41,712 bases of DNA from Actinomycetales bacterium (lineage in GTDB: Bacteria; Actinomycetota; Actinomycetes; S36-B12), in contig JAGWVT010000021.1 of the NCBI GenBank assembly GCA_018970765.1, positions 1 to 41,712 on the forward strand, in the 5' to 3' direction. The position numbers were made by a program, and so were the translations under genes. Positions 19,557 through 28,145 of the stretch are shown piece after piece. The notes beneath the pieces were generated by a model. It ran no database searches, was not told where the DNA came from, and saw only the letters and a list, made by a program, of their open reading frames with translations. Position 1 is the first letter of the stretch; each line of letters starts with the position of its first letter.

Positions 19557-20210
19557 ATGTATACCGGGAGAGTCAAAGTCGCCGGACCGGCCGATGTTCG
19601 TGAACTCGCTGCCTTGGTCATTTCCAAGGTCGCTGTCGGCCCCATGGACAACAACAGCTACCTGCTGCGGTGCACGCGCACTGGTGACCAGGTTCTGATC
19701 GATGCTGCGGCCGAGCCCGACACACTCCTCGACCTCGTTGGAGATGACGGTTTGACCGCGGTGATCACAACGCACGCACATCGAGATCACTGGGCTAACG
19801 CGCTCGCGGCGGTTGTCTCGCATACCGGAGCAGTGACGTACGCGCACCCCGCGGATGCAGCGGCGATCGACATTCCGACAAGGCACTTGGTGTCCGATGG
19901 CGATCGCATATCGGTCGGTGCCGCTGAACTTCAGGTCATTCACCTAGTGGGCCATACCCCGGGTTCCATCGCCCTGCTCTTTGATGATGATCAGGGCTAT
20001 CCGCATCTGTTCACCGGGGATTGTCTGTTTCCAGGTGGCGTTGGCCGCACCACGAGCCCGGAGGCCTTTCAGAGCCTGCTGGGGGGCGTCGTGGCCAAGA
20101 TCTTCGATTCCCTCCCGGACGAAACCTGGGTGTACCCGGGTCATGGCGATGACACGACTTTGGGGCGAGAACGACCATCGCTTTCCGAATGGGCCCAGCG
20201 CGGGTGGTAG
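19557..20210 (+). CDS. metallo-beta-lactamase-fold hydrolase (glyoxalase II-like)
   Basis: Cytoplasmic metal-dependent hydrolase, 217 residues. The binuclear metal site motif THAHRDHW is at about residues 72-79, followed by GHTPGSIALL, TGDCLFPGGVGR (bridging aspartate) and YPGHGDDTT (last histidine), which is the set seen in hydroxyacylglutathione hydrolase-like proteins. The substrate is not determinable; actinobacteria use mycothiol, so a mycothiol-linked thioester is one possibility. ATG 19557 has AGGAG 6 bases upstream. It is divergent from uvrA, a neighbourhood that I recall in other actinobacteria, and ends just before a strong hairpin. Confidence 0.9.
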   Translation: MYTGRVKVAGPADVRELAALVISKVAVGPMDNNSYLLRCTRTGDQVLIDAAAEPDTLLDLVGDDGLTAVITTHAHRDHWANALAAVVSHTGAVTYAHPADAAAIDIPTRHLVSDGDRISVGAAELQVIHLVGHTPGSIALLFDDDQGYPHLFTGDCLFPGGVGRTTSPEAFQSLLGGVVAKIFDSLPDETWVYPGHGDDTTLGRERPSLSEWAQRGW

Positions 20211-20214
20211 CGGA

Positions 20215-20248
20215 CAGGGCCGCTCCTCGGGGGACGGAAGCGGCCCTG
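20215..20248 (+). terminator. probable terminator of the MBL hydrolase gene
   Basis: A perfect 10-bp inverted repeat, CAGGGCCGCT (20215-20224) and AGCGGCCCTG (20239-20248), with a 14-base loop, begins 4 bases after the stop codon. No T-run follows, which is common for high-GC actinobacterial terminators. Confidence 0.6.
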
Positions 20249-20358
20249 CTCGCTCAGCGTAGATATTCCCCGGGGATGCTGCCTGCTACCAACGGGTAGT
20301 GATGGGATATCGACAAGGCTCAGTATCGGCATTCATGATCTGAACATTTCAAAGTGCC

Positions 20359-21360
20359 TTAGGAATTTCCTTCGCCTTCATCAGAGTGACCCGTCAAACG
20401 CCCCGCGTGCGCTTTGGCTTCGGGGTCCTTTCGAATCTTCAACCACGAAGCGAAACCGACGACGACAAGCGTCAGGGCGATAAACACCAAGGACAGATTT
20501 GTCGGGATCTTCGGAATCGTGTCGGGGAACAACTCGTGGAAGTAGGTCAGGATGAGTTTGATTCCGATGAAGACCAAGATGACGGCCAAACCTGTCGACA
20601 GGTAGACGATTTTGTCAAGCAGACCCTTGAGTAGGAAATACAACGCTCGCAGGCCCAGCAGGGCGAAGGCATTGGCCGTGAACACGAGATATGGCTCTTG
20701 CGTGACGCCAAAAGTTGCCGGAATCGAATCAAGCGCAAAGAGCAAATCTGTGGCCGCGATCGCGATCATGACCATGAGAAGCGGGGTGGCGACGCGGCTT
20801 CCGTTGATCCGAGTAAACATCTTCGTTCCGTCGTAACTCTCCGTGAATGAAATGCGAGAGCGAATGCGGCGCATAATGACGTTGTCCATAGGATCCGGAT
20901 CCTCGTTGCGATGGCGAGCCAGTTGAACGCCGGTCCAAATCAAGATCGCCCCGAAGATCACGAACGTAAACGCAAATAGCGAGAGAGCAGCTGCACCCAC
21001 GGCAATGAAGATCGCACGTAGGACCAGCGCCAGCACGACACCGAACAGGAGAATCCGTTGGTGTAGAGCGGACGGTACAGCGAACTGCGTCAAGATAATC
21101 ACGAAAACAAAGAGATTATCTACACTCAGTGACTTCTCAACCAGGTAGGCAGCGAAGTACTGAGATCCGAAGTCCCCGCCAGCCCAGATGACCAAACCGA
21201 CGCCAAAGGCAATGGCTATTCCTACGTAAAAAATGGACCACAGCAGGGCCTCTCGGAACATCACGTCGTGTGGCTTGCGACTTACCGTCACGAAGTCCAG
21301 GGCTATGAGCAGTGCAATCGCCCCGAGCGTGATGGCCCAAAGAGCCAAGGTGACCTGCAT
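20359..21360 (-). CDS. TerC family integral membrane protein (copy 2 of tandem pair)
   Basis: Polytopic membrane protein of the TerC/Alx family, implicated in metal ion efflux (manganese in several bacteria) or in the tellurite/pH response. Family motifs are both present: SLSVDNLFVFVI with the first aspartate near residue 80, and TDLLFALDSIPA with the second pair of acidic residues; at least seven hydrophobic helices. The C-terminus is charged (KAHAGRLTGHSDEGEG). It starts 8 bases after the stop of the first TerC gene, so they are one transcript. No riboswitch such as the yybP-ykoY type is recognisable upstream of the pair. Confidence 0.92.
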   Translation of the reverse strand: MQVTLALWAITLGAIALLIALDFVTVSRKPHDVMFREALLWSIFYVGIAIAFGVGLVIWAGGDFGSQYFAAYLVEKSLSVDNLFVFVIILTQFAVPSALHQRILLFGVVLALVLRAIFIAVGAAALSLFAFTFVIFGAILIWTGVQLARHRNEDPDPMDNVIMRRIRSRISFTESYDGTKMFTRINGSRVATPLLMVMIAIAATDLLFALDSIPATFGVTQEPYLVFTANAFALLGLRALYFLLKGLLDKIVYLSTGLAVILVFIGIKLILTYFHELFPDTIPKIPTNLSLVFIALTLVVVGFASWLKIRKDPEAKAHAGRLTGHSDEGEGNS

Positions 21361-21368
21361 TCATCCTC

Positions 21369-22313
21369 CTATCGCTGTGACTCATCACTGTGCCACAAAC
21401 TCGCCAAAGCGGCACCTGTGAGCACAGTGATGATGAACAGGAGTGAAAACCAGATGGGAATGGTCGGCAGGGGTACCGCCCAGGTCTCGTGCAGGGCCTC
21501 CAGGACCATTTTGAGCCCGATAAAAGCCAGAATGATCGCCAGACCATGGCTCAGGTAGCGCAACCGCTGGATGAGTCCGCTGAGCAGGAAATACAGCTGA
21601 CGAAGGCCCATCAGGGCAAAGGCATTCGCAGCAAACACCAAGTAGGCCTCCTGCGTAATCCCCAACACGGCAGGGATTGAGTCCAAGGCGAAGATCAAAT
21701 CCGTGGTGCCTATGGCGAGGATGACCAAGGCCATCGGGGTAAGCGCACGCCGTCCGTCCAGGCGCACGGTCAACCGATGGCCGTGGTACGTAGGGACGGT
21801 AGGCATCGTCCGCGAAACAAGTCGAATAAGTGCGTTCCCTTGTGGATCTGGGTCTGCATTCTGTCCGAACCAGAGTTTCCACGCGGTAAAAAGCAGCAGA
21901 GCCCCAAAGGCAAAGAACATCCAGCTGAACCGAGAGAGAAGTTCTGCCCCCAACAGGATGAGAATTGCGCGCAGAATGAGCGCTATGACAATTCCAATGA
22001 GCAGGACGCGGTGCTGGTACACCGCGGGCACTGCGAATGAGGTCATGATGACGAGGAAGACGAACAGGTTGTCGACGCTCAAGGCGTACTCAGTTAAGTA
22101 TCCCGCGGCAAATTGAGCTGCGAAGGTGGCACCAAACGTCAGGTAGAGAAAACCACCGAAAGCTACGGCCAGGGCCACGTAGAAAACAACCCAGCGAGCC
22201 GCTTCCTTAGGACCAAAGGCATGGGGTCGCCTGTCCACAATCACTAGGTCCACGACGATTACCGCGATCAAACCGGTCACCGTGGCAATCCAGAGCCAGC
22301 CGGGGATGTTCAT
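21369..22313 (-). CDS. TerC family integral membrane protein (copy 1 of tandem pair)
   Basis: Paralogue of the next gene, 314 residues. Same topology and motifs: ALSVDNLFVFLV in the third helix region and TDLIFALDSIPA in the second half, then YLVFAANAFALMGLRQLYFLL. The two copies agree in the motif blocks but diverge clearly in the N-terminal helix and in the cytoplasmic loop between halves, so the duplication is old. It starts 49 bases downstream of uvrB on the same strand and is probably read from that operon. Likely function is divalent metal export or membrane metal homeostasis; the specific ion is unknown. Confidence 0.92.
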   Translation of the reverse strand: MNIPGWLWIATVTGLIAVIVVDLVIVDRRPHAFGPKEAARWVVFYVALAVAFGGFLYLTFGATFAAQFAAGYLTEYALSVDNLFVFLVIMTSFAVPAVYQHRVLLIGIVIALILRAILILLGAELLSRFSWMFFAFGALLLFTAWKLWFGQNADPDPQGNALIRLVSRTMPTVPTYHGHRLTVRLDGRRALTPMALVILAIGTTDLIFALDSIPAVLGITQEAYLVFAANAFALMGLRQLYFLLSGLIQRLRYLSHGLAIILAFIGLKMVLEALHETWAVPLPTIPIWFSLLFIITVLTGAALASLWHSDESQR

Positions 22314-22362
22314 GGCAGTGCTCCAGCAGGCGATCGCACAGGGCTGCGGGTGGCGAGAGCGG

Positions 22363-24432
22363 TCATGTCAAGCCCCCCTGTGGCATGGCCTCCTGCATGG
22401 CACGCAACTCCTTCTTCAGGTCGCGAACCTCATCCCGAATGCGCGCGGCCAGTTCAAACTGCAATTCCTGGGCGGCGGCGTGCATCTGCTGCGTGAGATC
22501 TTCGACGAGCGCGATGAGTTCCTCGACCGGGGCATTTCGATGTGCGCGTCGCGCTTTGGGTAGCGGGGTGCTCAGGACGGCAGCAGTATCGGCATCCTCC
22601 CGGGCCAGCAAGTCCGTGATGTCGGCAATCTTCTTGCGAAGTGGCTGTGGATCCACCCCGTGCTCGGTGTTGTACTCGACCTGGCGTCGACGTCGTCGGT
22701 TGGTTTCGTCGATAGCGCGCCGCATCGAGTCGGTGACTGAATCCGCGTACATGTGCACCTGCCCTGACACATTTCGCGCGGCGCGGCCGATCGTCTGAAT
22801 GAGGGATGTCTCGGACCTCAGGAACCCTTCCTTGTCAGCATCGAGGATGCTCACCAGCGAGACTTCGGGCAGGTCCAAGCCTTCGCGGAGAAGGTTGATG
22901 CCCACAAGTGCGTCAAAGGCACCGATTCGCAGCTCACGAAGGAGTTCAACACGCCGAAGGGTGTCCACCTCCGAATGCAAATACTGGACACGCACACCGT
23001 TGGTGACCAAGTAGTCAGTGAGATCCTCTGCCATTCTCTTCGTCAATGTCGTGACGAGGACGCGCTCGGATCGTTCGGCGCGAGATCGAATCTCCTCCAT
23101 GAGGTCATCTATCTGGCCTTGAGTGGGTTTCACGATGATCTCGGGATCGACCAGTCCAGTCGGACGGATTACCTGCTCAATGACTTCCCCACCCACGCGA
23201 GTGAGCTCATACGGCCCTGGCGTCGCTGACAGGTAGACCGTCTGACCCGTTCGCTCGAGAAACTCCTCCCAGCGAAGGGGGCGATTGTCCATAGCACTTG
23301 GCAGGCGAAAACCATGGTCGACCAGTGTGCGCTTGCGACTGGCATCCCCTTCGTACATGGCGCCGATCTGTGGCACGGTCACATGCGACTCGTCGATGAC
23401 CAGGAGAAAGTCCTCGGGAAAGTAGTCCAAGAGACAGTTCGGGGGGCTACCTGTCTCACGGCCATCGATGTGTCGTGAGTAGTTCTCGATGCCTGCGCAG
23501 GATCCCACCTGACGCATCATCTCGATGTCGTACTCCGTGCGCATACGCAGGCGTTGCGCCTCAAGCAGTTTGCCCTGCCTTTCGAACTCATCTAGTCGCT
23601 GGCCGAGTTCGTCCTCAATGGCCGCGATCGCTCGTGCCATCCGTTCCGGTCCCGCTACGTAGTGAGTGGCCGGAAAGATATACGTCTCTGAATCTTCGGT
23701 AAGGATTTCGCCAGTAACGGGATGCAGAGTCATTAGTCGTTCGATCTCATCGCCAAAGAATTCGATTCGAACCGGGTGTTCTTCGTACACGGGGAACACC
23801 TCGAGCGTATCGCCGCGCACTCGAAAAGTGCCCCGCGTGAAGGCCATGTCATTTCTTACATACTGAATGCCGACCAGGGACCGCATCACAAAGTCACGAC
23901 CCTGTTCACTACCCACCCGTACGCGGATCATGCGATCCACGTACTCCTGTGGTGTGCCAAGCCCGTAAATTGCCGAGACCGTGGCAACGACAAGGACGTC
24001 ACGGCGTGTCAGCAGACTGTTGGTCGCAGAATGCCGGAGCCGCTCAACTTCCTCATTGATCGAAGAATCCTTTTCGATGTAGGTATCGGTTTGCGGAATG
24101 TAGGCCTCTGGCTGGTAATAGTCGTAGTACGAAACGAAATACTCGACCGCGTTGTCTGGGAGAAGCTCGCGAAATTCCGTCGCCAACTGTGCTGCGAGGG
24201 TCTTGTTTGGAGCCATGACGAGCGTGGGTCTTTGAAGTTCCTCAACGAGCCAGGCGGTTGTTGCGCTCTTGCCCGTCCCCGTTGCGCCCAACAGCACGGT
24301 ATCCCGTTCACCACTGCGAATGCGATCGGCCATTGCCGCGATGGCTCCGGGCTGATCGCCAGCGGGCTGGAAATCGGAAGTAACTCGGAAGGGAGCGACC
24401 TTCCGCTGGAGGTCAGTGACCGGGCGGGTCAT
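22363..24432 (-). CDS. uvrB: excinuclease ABC subunit B
   Basis: Helicase-like damage-verification subunit of nucleotide excision repair. The 689-residue protein has Walker [15 protein letters not shown] near residue 50, the DNA-binding beta-hairpin around [17 protein letters not shown], helicase motif [10 protein letters not shown], motif [11 protein letters not shown], and the C-terminal UVR motif that contacts UvrC ([21 protein letters not shown]). It begins 16 bases after the coaE stop, so rpsA-coaE-uvrB-terC-terC is a likely transcription unit. The conserved set uvrA, uvrB, uvrC is complete in this window. Confidence 0.98.
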   Translation of the reverse strand: MTRPVTDLQRKVAPFRVTSDFQPAGDQPGAIAAMADRIRSGERDTVLLGATGTGKSATTAWLVEELQRPTLVMAPNKTLAAQLATEFRELLPDNAVEYFVSYYDYYQPEAYIPQTDTYIEKDSSINEEVERLRHSATNSLLTRRDVLVVATVSAIYGLGTPQEYVDRMIRVRVGSEQGRDFVMRSLVGIQYVRNDMAFTRGTFRVRGDTLEVFPVYEEHPVRIEFFGDEIERLMTLHPVTGEILTEDSETYIFPATHYVAGPERMARAIAAIEDELGQRLDEFERQGKLLEAQRLRMRTEYDIEMMRQVGSCAGIENYSRHIDGRETGSPPNCLLDYFPEDFLLVIDESHVTVPQIGAMYEGDASRKRTLVDHGFRLPSAMDNRPLRWEEFLERTGQTVYLSATPGPYELTRVGGEVIEQVIRPTGLVDPEIIVKPTQGQIDDLMEEIRSRAERSERVLVTTLTKRMAEDLTDYLVTNGVRVQYLHSEVDTLRRVELLRELRIGAFDALVGINLLREGLDLPEVSLVSILDADKEGFLRSETSLIQTIGRAARNVSGQVHMYADSVTDSMRRAIDETNRRRRRQVEYNTEHGVDPQPLRKKIADITDLLAREDADTAAVLSTPLPKARRAHRNAPVEELIALVEDLTQQMHAAAQELQFELAARIRDEVRDLKKELRAMQEAMPQGGLT

Positions 24433-24448
24433 CTATGCACCGTAGGGC

Positions 24449-25045
24449 TCAAACTGCTTGCTCGCTCAACGCAGCCCAGAGTTGTTCCACGGACAGTGCA
24501 AGGTCTGCCAGACTGCCAGAGTTGTCCAAGATGACATCCGCAGCGTTGTTGCGCTCGCTCCGGGTCGCCTGAGCCTGCATGCGCTGGCGCACCTGTTCTG
24601 CGCTGAAACGCCCGGTAGCCGATGCTCGGCTGATCTGAACCTCCTCTGGAACGTCAACGACGACGATGACGTCCACCAGTGCCCGCTGGTCCGTTTCCAC
24701 GAGCAGTGGCATGTCGTAAACAGTGATTTTCGCTGGCGAAGCCACCAGTAGCCGCTTGGCCTCTTCTTGGATTCGCGGATGCATGATTGCGTTTAGGTCC
24801 TGCGTGCTCTCGAGGCTGGCAAATGCCCGCTCCGCCAGGAGTGAACGCCGCAACTGACCCTGGTCGTCCACGATGTCCGAACCGAAGCGTTGGGCGAGTT
24901 CGGCGAGCACGGAACTGCCGGGTTCCACGATCGCACGAGCGATCGCGTCAGCATCAACAACGACTGCGCCCTGCTCGGCGAGCAAGCGCGCGACCGTGGA
25001 CTTTCCTGAACCGATGCCGCCGGTCACCCCGACGATCACGGTCAC
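24449..25045 (-). CDS. coaE: dephospho-CoA kinase
   Basis: Last step of coenzyme A synthesis: phosphorylates the 3'-hydroxyl of dephospho-CoA. P-loop GVTGGIGSGKSTVA is at residues 6-19, VVDADAIAR follows with the substrate-contact aspartate, and the lid/CoA domain contains HPRIQEEAKRLL and YDMPLLVE. 198 residues, a single domain; there is no C-terminal GrpB-like (UPF0157) extension such as the one in mycobacterial CoaE. The GTG start overlaps the rpsA stop (GTGA). Confidence 0.96.
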   Translation of the reverse strand: MTVIVGVTGGIGSGKSTVARLLAEQGAVVVDADAIARAIVEPGSSVLAELAQRFGSDIVDDQGQLRRSLLAERAFASLESTQDLNAIMHPRIQEEAKRLLVASPAKITVYDMPLLVETDQRALVDVIVVVDVPEEVQISRASATGRFSAEQVRQRMQAQATRSERNNAADVILDNSGSLADLALSVEQLWAALSEQAV

Positions 25046-26496
25046 GCCCCAGTCAGTTTGTCCCGCAGCTCCTGCAGAGCCTCGTCATCGGCCAGCGCCC
25101 CTTCGGATGGTGCGCCTGAAGAGTATGAGGTTGCGTCACCCGAATCCACAGCAGCCTGCTGGTCTGCCGTGCGGGCCTCACCGATCTGCTTGCGATGCGC
25201 TTCCCATCGAGCATGGGCCTCGGCGTACTCGCGCTCCCACGCCGTGCGCTGGTCCTCGAAGCCGGCCTTCCACTCACCCGTCTCGGGATCGAAGCCGTCT
25301 GGCCCGATGTAGTTACCGGCCTCATCGAATGCAGGAGCCATTCCGTATAGGTAGGGATCAAATTCTTCGGTAGCCACTCCATCACCGGAGTCATTTGCCT
25401 GCTTGAGTGACAGTGAGATTCGACGACGTTCCAGGTCGATATCGATCACCTTGACGAAGATTTCGTCGTTCACCTGGACGATTTGCTCAGGCATCTCGAC
25501 GTGGCGCTCGGCCAACTCCGAAATATGCACGAGCCCCTCGATGCCTTCGTCGACACGAACAAAAGCACCGAACGGAACCAACTTGGTGACCTTGCCGGGC
25601 GTGACTTGACCAATCGCATGCGTGCGAGCGAAGTGCTGCCAGGGGTCTTCCTGGGTGGCTTTAAGGGAGAGCGAAACCCGCTCGCGGTCCATGTCGACGT
25701 CCAGTACCTCAACGGTTACGGGCTGCCCGACCTCGACCACCTCGGACGGGTGGTCGATGTGCTTCCAGGACAATTCCGAAACGTGCACCAGGCCGTCAAC
25801 GCCGCCCAGATCGACAAATGCGCCGAAGTTGACGATGGACGAGACCACGCCATTGCGGATCTGGCCCTTCTGCAGCTGGTTCAGGAAGGTATGCCGAACC
25901 TCGCTTTGTGTCTGCTCAAGCCAGGCACGGCGAGAGAGCACCACGTTGTTGCGGTTCTTGTCCAGTTCAATGATCTTGGCCTCGAGTGTCTTGCCGACGT
26001 AGGGCTGGAGGTCACGCACTCGACGCATTTCCACAAGTGAGGCGGGGAGGAACCCGCGCAGCCCGATGTCGACGATGAGGCCACCCTTAACGACCTCGAT
26101 GACCGTGCCCTCGACGACACCGTCCTGTTCCTTGACCTTCTCGATCGTGCCCCAGGCTCGCTCGTACTGGGCACGCTTCTTGGAGAGGATCAGGCGGCCT
26201 TCTTTGTCCTCTTTCTGCAGAACCAAGGCTTCGACCTGATCACCGACCGCGACGACCTCACTGGGATCGACGTCGTGCTTGATCGACAGTTCGCGTGATG
26301 GGATGACGCCTTCAGTCTTGTAGCCGATATCGAGGAGCACCTCGTCCCGATCGACTTTGACGACGGTTCCGGACACAAGGTCGCCATCATTGAAGTACTT
26401 GATGGTCTGGTCGATCGCTGCCAGGAAGTCCTCGGCGGAGCCAATGTCGTTAATTGCAACTTGGGCTGCCGGGCTACTGGTGAGGATGGAGGTCAT
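25042..26496 (-). CDS. rpsA: 30S ribosomal protein S1
   Basis: RNA-binding ribosomal protein that helps position mRNA. 484 residues with four S1 (OB-fold) domains at roughly residues 36-105, 122-190, 207-276 and 292-362; the third and fourth carry the strongest motif (NFGAFVDLGGVDGLVHVSELS, PFGAFVRVDEGIEGLVHISELA). The C-terminal 110 residues are acidic and low complexity, as in actinobacterial S1, which has four domains in place of six in E. coli. Starts with ATG 26496; the upstream 117 bases separate it from the secreted hydrolase gene and probably hold its promoter. Confidence 0.97.
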   Translation of the reverse strand: MTSILTSSPAAQVAINDIGSAEDFLAAIDQTIKYFNDGDLVSGTVVKVDRDEVLLDIGYKTEGVIPSRELSIKHDVDPSEVVAVGDQVEALVLQKEDKEGRLILSKKRAQYERAWGTIEKVKEQDGVVEGTVIEVVKGGLIVDIGLRGFLPASLVEMRRVRDLQPYVGKTLEAKIIELDKNRNNVVLSRRAWLEQTQSEVRHTFLNQLQKGQIRNGVVSSIVNFGAFVDLGGVDGLVHVSELSWKHIDHPSEVVEVGQPVTVEVLDVDMDRERVSLSLKATQEDPWQHFARTHAIGQVTPGKVTKLVPFGAFVRVDEGIEGLVHISELAERHVEMPEQIVQVNDEIFVKVIDIDLERRRISLSLKQANDSGDGVATEEFDPYLYGMAPAFDEAGNYIGPDGFDPETGEWKAGFEDQRTAWEREYAEAHARWEAHRKQIGEARTADQQAAVDSGDATSYSSGAPSEGALADDEALQELRDKLTGA

Positions 26497-26543
26497 GGAG
26501 TGATTCCGGTGGACAGGGACGCAGGCTTCTGAATCCAGGTGGA

Positions 26544-26565
26544 GCCTGTTGCGAATGCAGCAGGC
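26544..26565 (-). terminator. hairpin between secreted hydrolase and rpsA
   Basis: Inverted repeat GCCTGTTGC (26544-26552) and GCAGCAGGC (26557-26565) with loop GAAT and one G-T pair. It lies 48 bases past the stop of the upstream minus-strand hydrolase and before rpsA. Most simply it terminates the polA-hydrolase transcript; it could instead be in the rpsA leader, where ribosomal protein genes are sometimes autoregulated. Confidence 0.45.
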
Positions 26566-26613
26566 GTGCTCAGCATACGTGCACGCGCACTCAACCTCGT
26601 GCCCGCCCCCGCT

Positions 26614-28116
26614 TCAGGGGCTGATAACGCCCGGCCAAGGCCGCTTCGGCGGGCCGAGGACGGCGCCCGGGCTCAGGAAAGCAACCAATTCATCATCGGA
26701 GGGGGCCTTCGAGGTCTGCACCCAGGTATCAAGCGCAGTCACGGCTCCGATGCGCTGCTCGTCCGTAAAGGTGCAATGGCCCGCTCCGTAGGGTGCCCCG
26801 CCGGACCCAGAGCTGCCGTTCCCGACATCGTCTGCACCGTCTGCACTGACGTAGGTCGCTGGCGGCTCGATGATCACGGTCCGAAGGAGGGCTTCGGTAC
26901 CCCGATCGCGGCTGCGCTCAGCGAACACTCCGGAGTTTTCCACTAGCACCACAGGGTCAGCCGCGGTGTGCACCACCAGGGTTGGTTGACGAAGGTCACC
27001 GGTTGGCGCTCCCAGCGCTGTGGCGGCGGTCCGAGCCGTCGCATCAGCCCCGATGCGAGATGCCTGATCCAGCTCGGTAAGCCACGAATCGATGAGTTCC
27101 GGTCCGTTGGTGACATTCAGTTCAGCTGCCAGATCAAGCAGACGCGCTCTGGCCTGTGGGTCTAGTCGATCGAGATAGCTGACACCCATCGTTGTCGAAG
27201 GGTTCCCCCCGACCCTGGTTTGGAGTTCCTGGCGCGCAACGGTTCCGAAGGCCAGCCCCGCCAAGATTCCCTCGGCGCTGGCGTTGACGACTGAGCGCGC
27301 TGTCCTTCCATCCTGACGCTCGGTCTGTGTTGGTGCACCGACCAGGGCTGCTGTCAAAAGTAGGCGGAGATTGTCTTCGGGCACTTTCGGGTCCGCTGCC
27401 GCCAGGATGCGTTCGGCCGCGTCCTGAAAGTCGGTCATCGCGCCTTCATAGGAATCGAATTCAGTGAGCGGCAACTCGGGCACGAGGAGCGTGCGAGTGA
27501 TCGTGGCCAGTTCGAGCCCCAGATCGAAGTTCGGATTCACCCCAGCTAGGACCCCGCACATTGGAAGCGCACCGGATACCCACTCATGGCGCTGGGCCAG
27601 TTCGGCGGTGATCAGACCGCCGAGTGAATCACCCCAGGCCAAAATCTCCTTCGGCCTACCGATTGCGGATGTGAAGTATTCGACGAGTTCTTCATTCGCG
27701 CGCACTCCATCCGCGACTGCCCAGCCGTTACTTGCATATGCCGAGCCGGCAAGCGCGTAACCCAGCCCGAGCAGGGTCTTGCCAACGCCCTGATCGCCAG
27801 AACTCCACCCCGGCGCCGGTTCGGGGACTGTAGACACCGGAGTGAAATCGGGGGGCACAGGCTGGGCGCTGCGATAGCCGTGGGAGTACAGCAACAGGGT
27901 GCCATTCCAGGACTCAGGCATGACGATCTCGTAGGCGGCACCATTCAGCACCCCAACACACTGCGCCTCAGAGCAGGGAGTGAATGGCTGCCCGCCCGGT
28001 GAGGTTTCAGTCGCACTGCCGCACCCCGCGCTCACGATCAGGCCCAGAAGCGAGATGGCTACGCCGAACAGCATGCGACCGCGACCTTGCGCAAACCTTC
28101 GATTATCGGCAAACAT
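26614..28116 (-). CDS. secreted lipoprotein alpha/beta-hydrolase
   Basis: Exported esterase- or peptidase-like enzyme of about 500 residues. The N-terminus has arginines, a hydrophobic stretch (MLFGVAISLLGLIV) and lipobox SAGC with C32 as lipidation site. LLLYSHGY is the oxyanion strand region, AWGDSLGGL carries the nucleophile S164, HTAADPVV the likely acid, and GAGHCTF the likely histidine. A long helical insert lies between nucleophile and acid. I start at ATG 28116, which overlaps what looks like the original polA stop as TGATG; ATG 28152 inside polA and ATG 28074 are alternatives. Substrate unknown. It lies between polA and rpsA, which in the relatives I remember are closer together. Confidence 0.85.
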   Translation of the reverse strand: MFADNRRFAQGRGRMLFGVAISLLGLIVSAGCGSATETSPGGQPFTPCSEAQCVGVLNGAAYEIVMPESWNGTLLLYSHGYRSAQPVPPDFTPVSTVPEPAPGWSSGDQGVGKTLLGLGYALAGSAYASNGWAVADGVRANEELVEYFTSAIGRPKEILAWGDSLGGLITAELAQRHEWVSGALPMCGVLAGVNPNFDLGLELATITRTLLVPELPLTEFDSYEGAMTDFQDAAERILAAADPKVPEDNLRLLLTAALVGAPTQTERQDGRTARSVVNASAEGILAGLAFGTVARQELQTRVGGNPSTTMGVSYLDRLDPQARARLLDLAAELNVTNGPELIDSWLTELDQASRIGADATARTAATALGAPTGDLRQPTLVVHTAADPVVLVENSGVFAERSRDRGTEALLRTVIIEPPATYVSADGADDVGNGSSGSGGAPYGAGHCTFTDEQRIGAVTALDTWVQTSKAPSDDELVAFLSPGAVLGPPKRPWPGVISP

Positions 28117-28145
28117 CAGTGAGCCGCTTCTTAGTGAGCCGCTTC
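28116..28145 (-). repeat. 15-bp tandem duplication across the polA stop codon
   Basis: On the minus strand the units are GAAGCGGCTCACTAA (28145-28131) and GAAGCGGCTCACTGA (28130-28116), one base apart in sequence. Each encodes EAAH and a stop, in the same frame. The first stop (TAA) now ends polA; the second (TGA) overlaps the ATG of the hydrolase gene. Confidence 0.9.
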
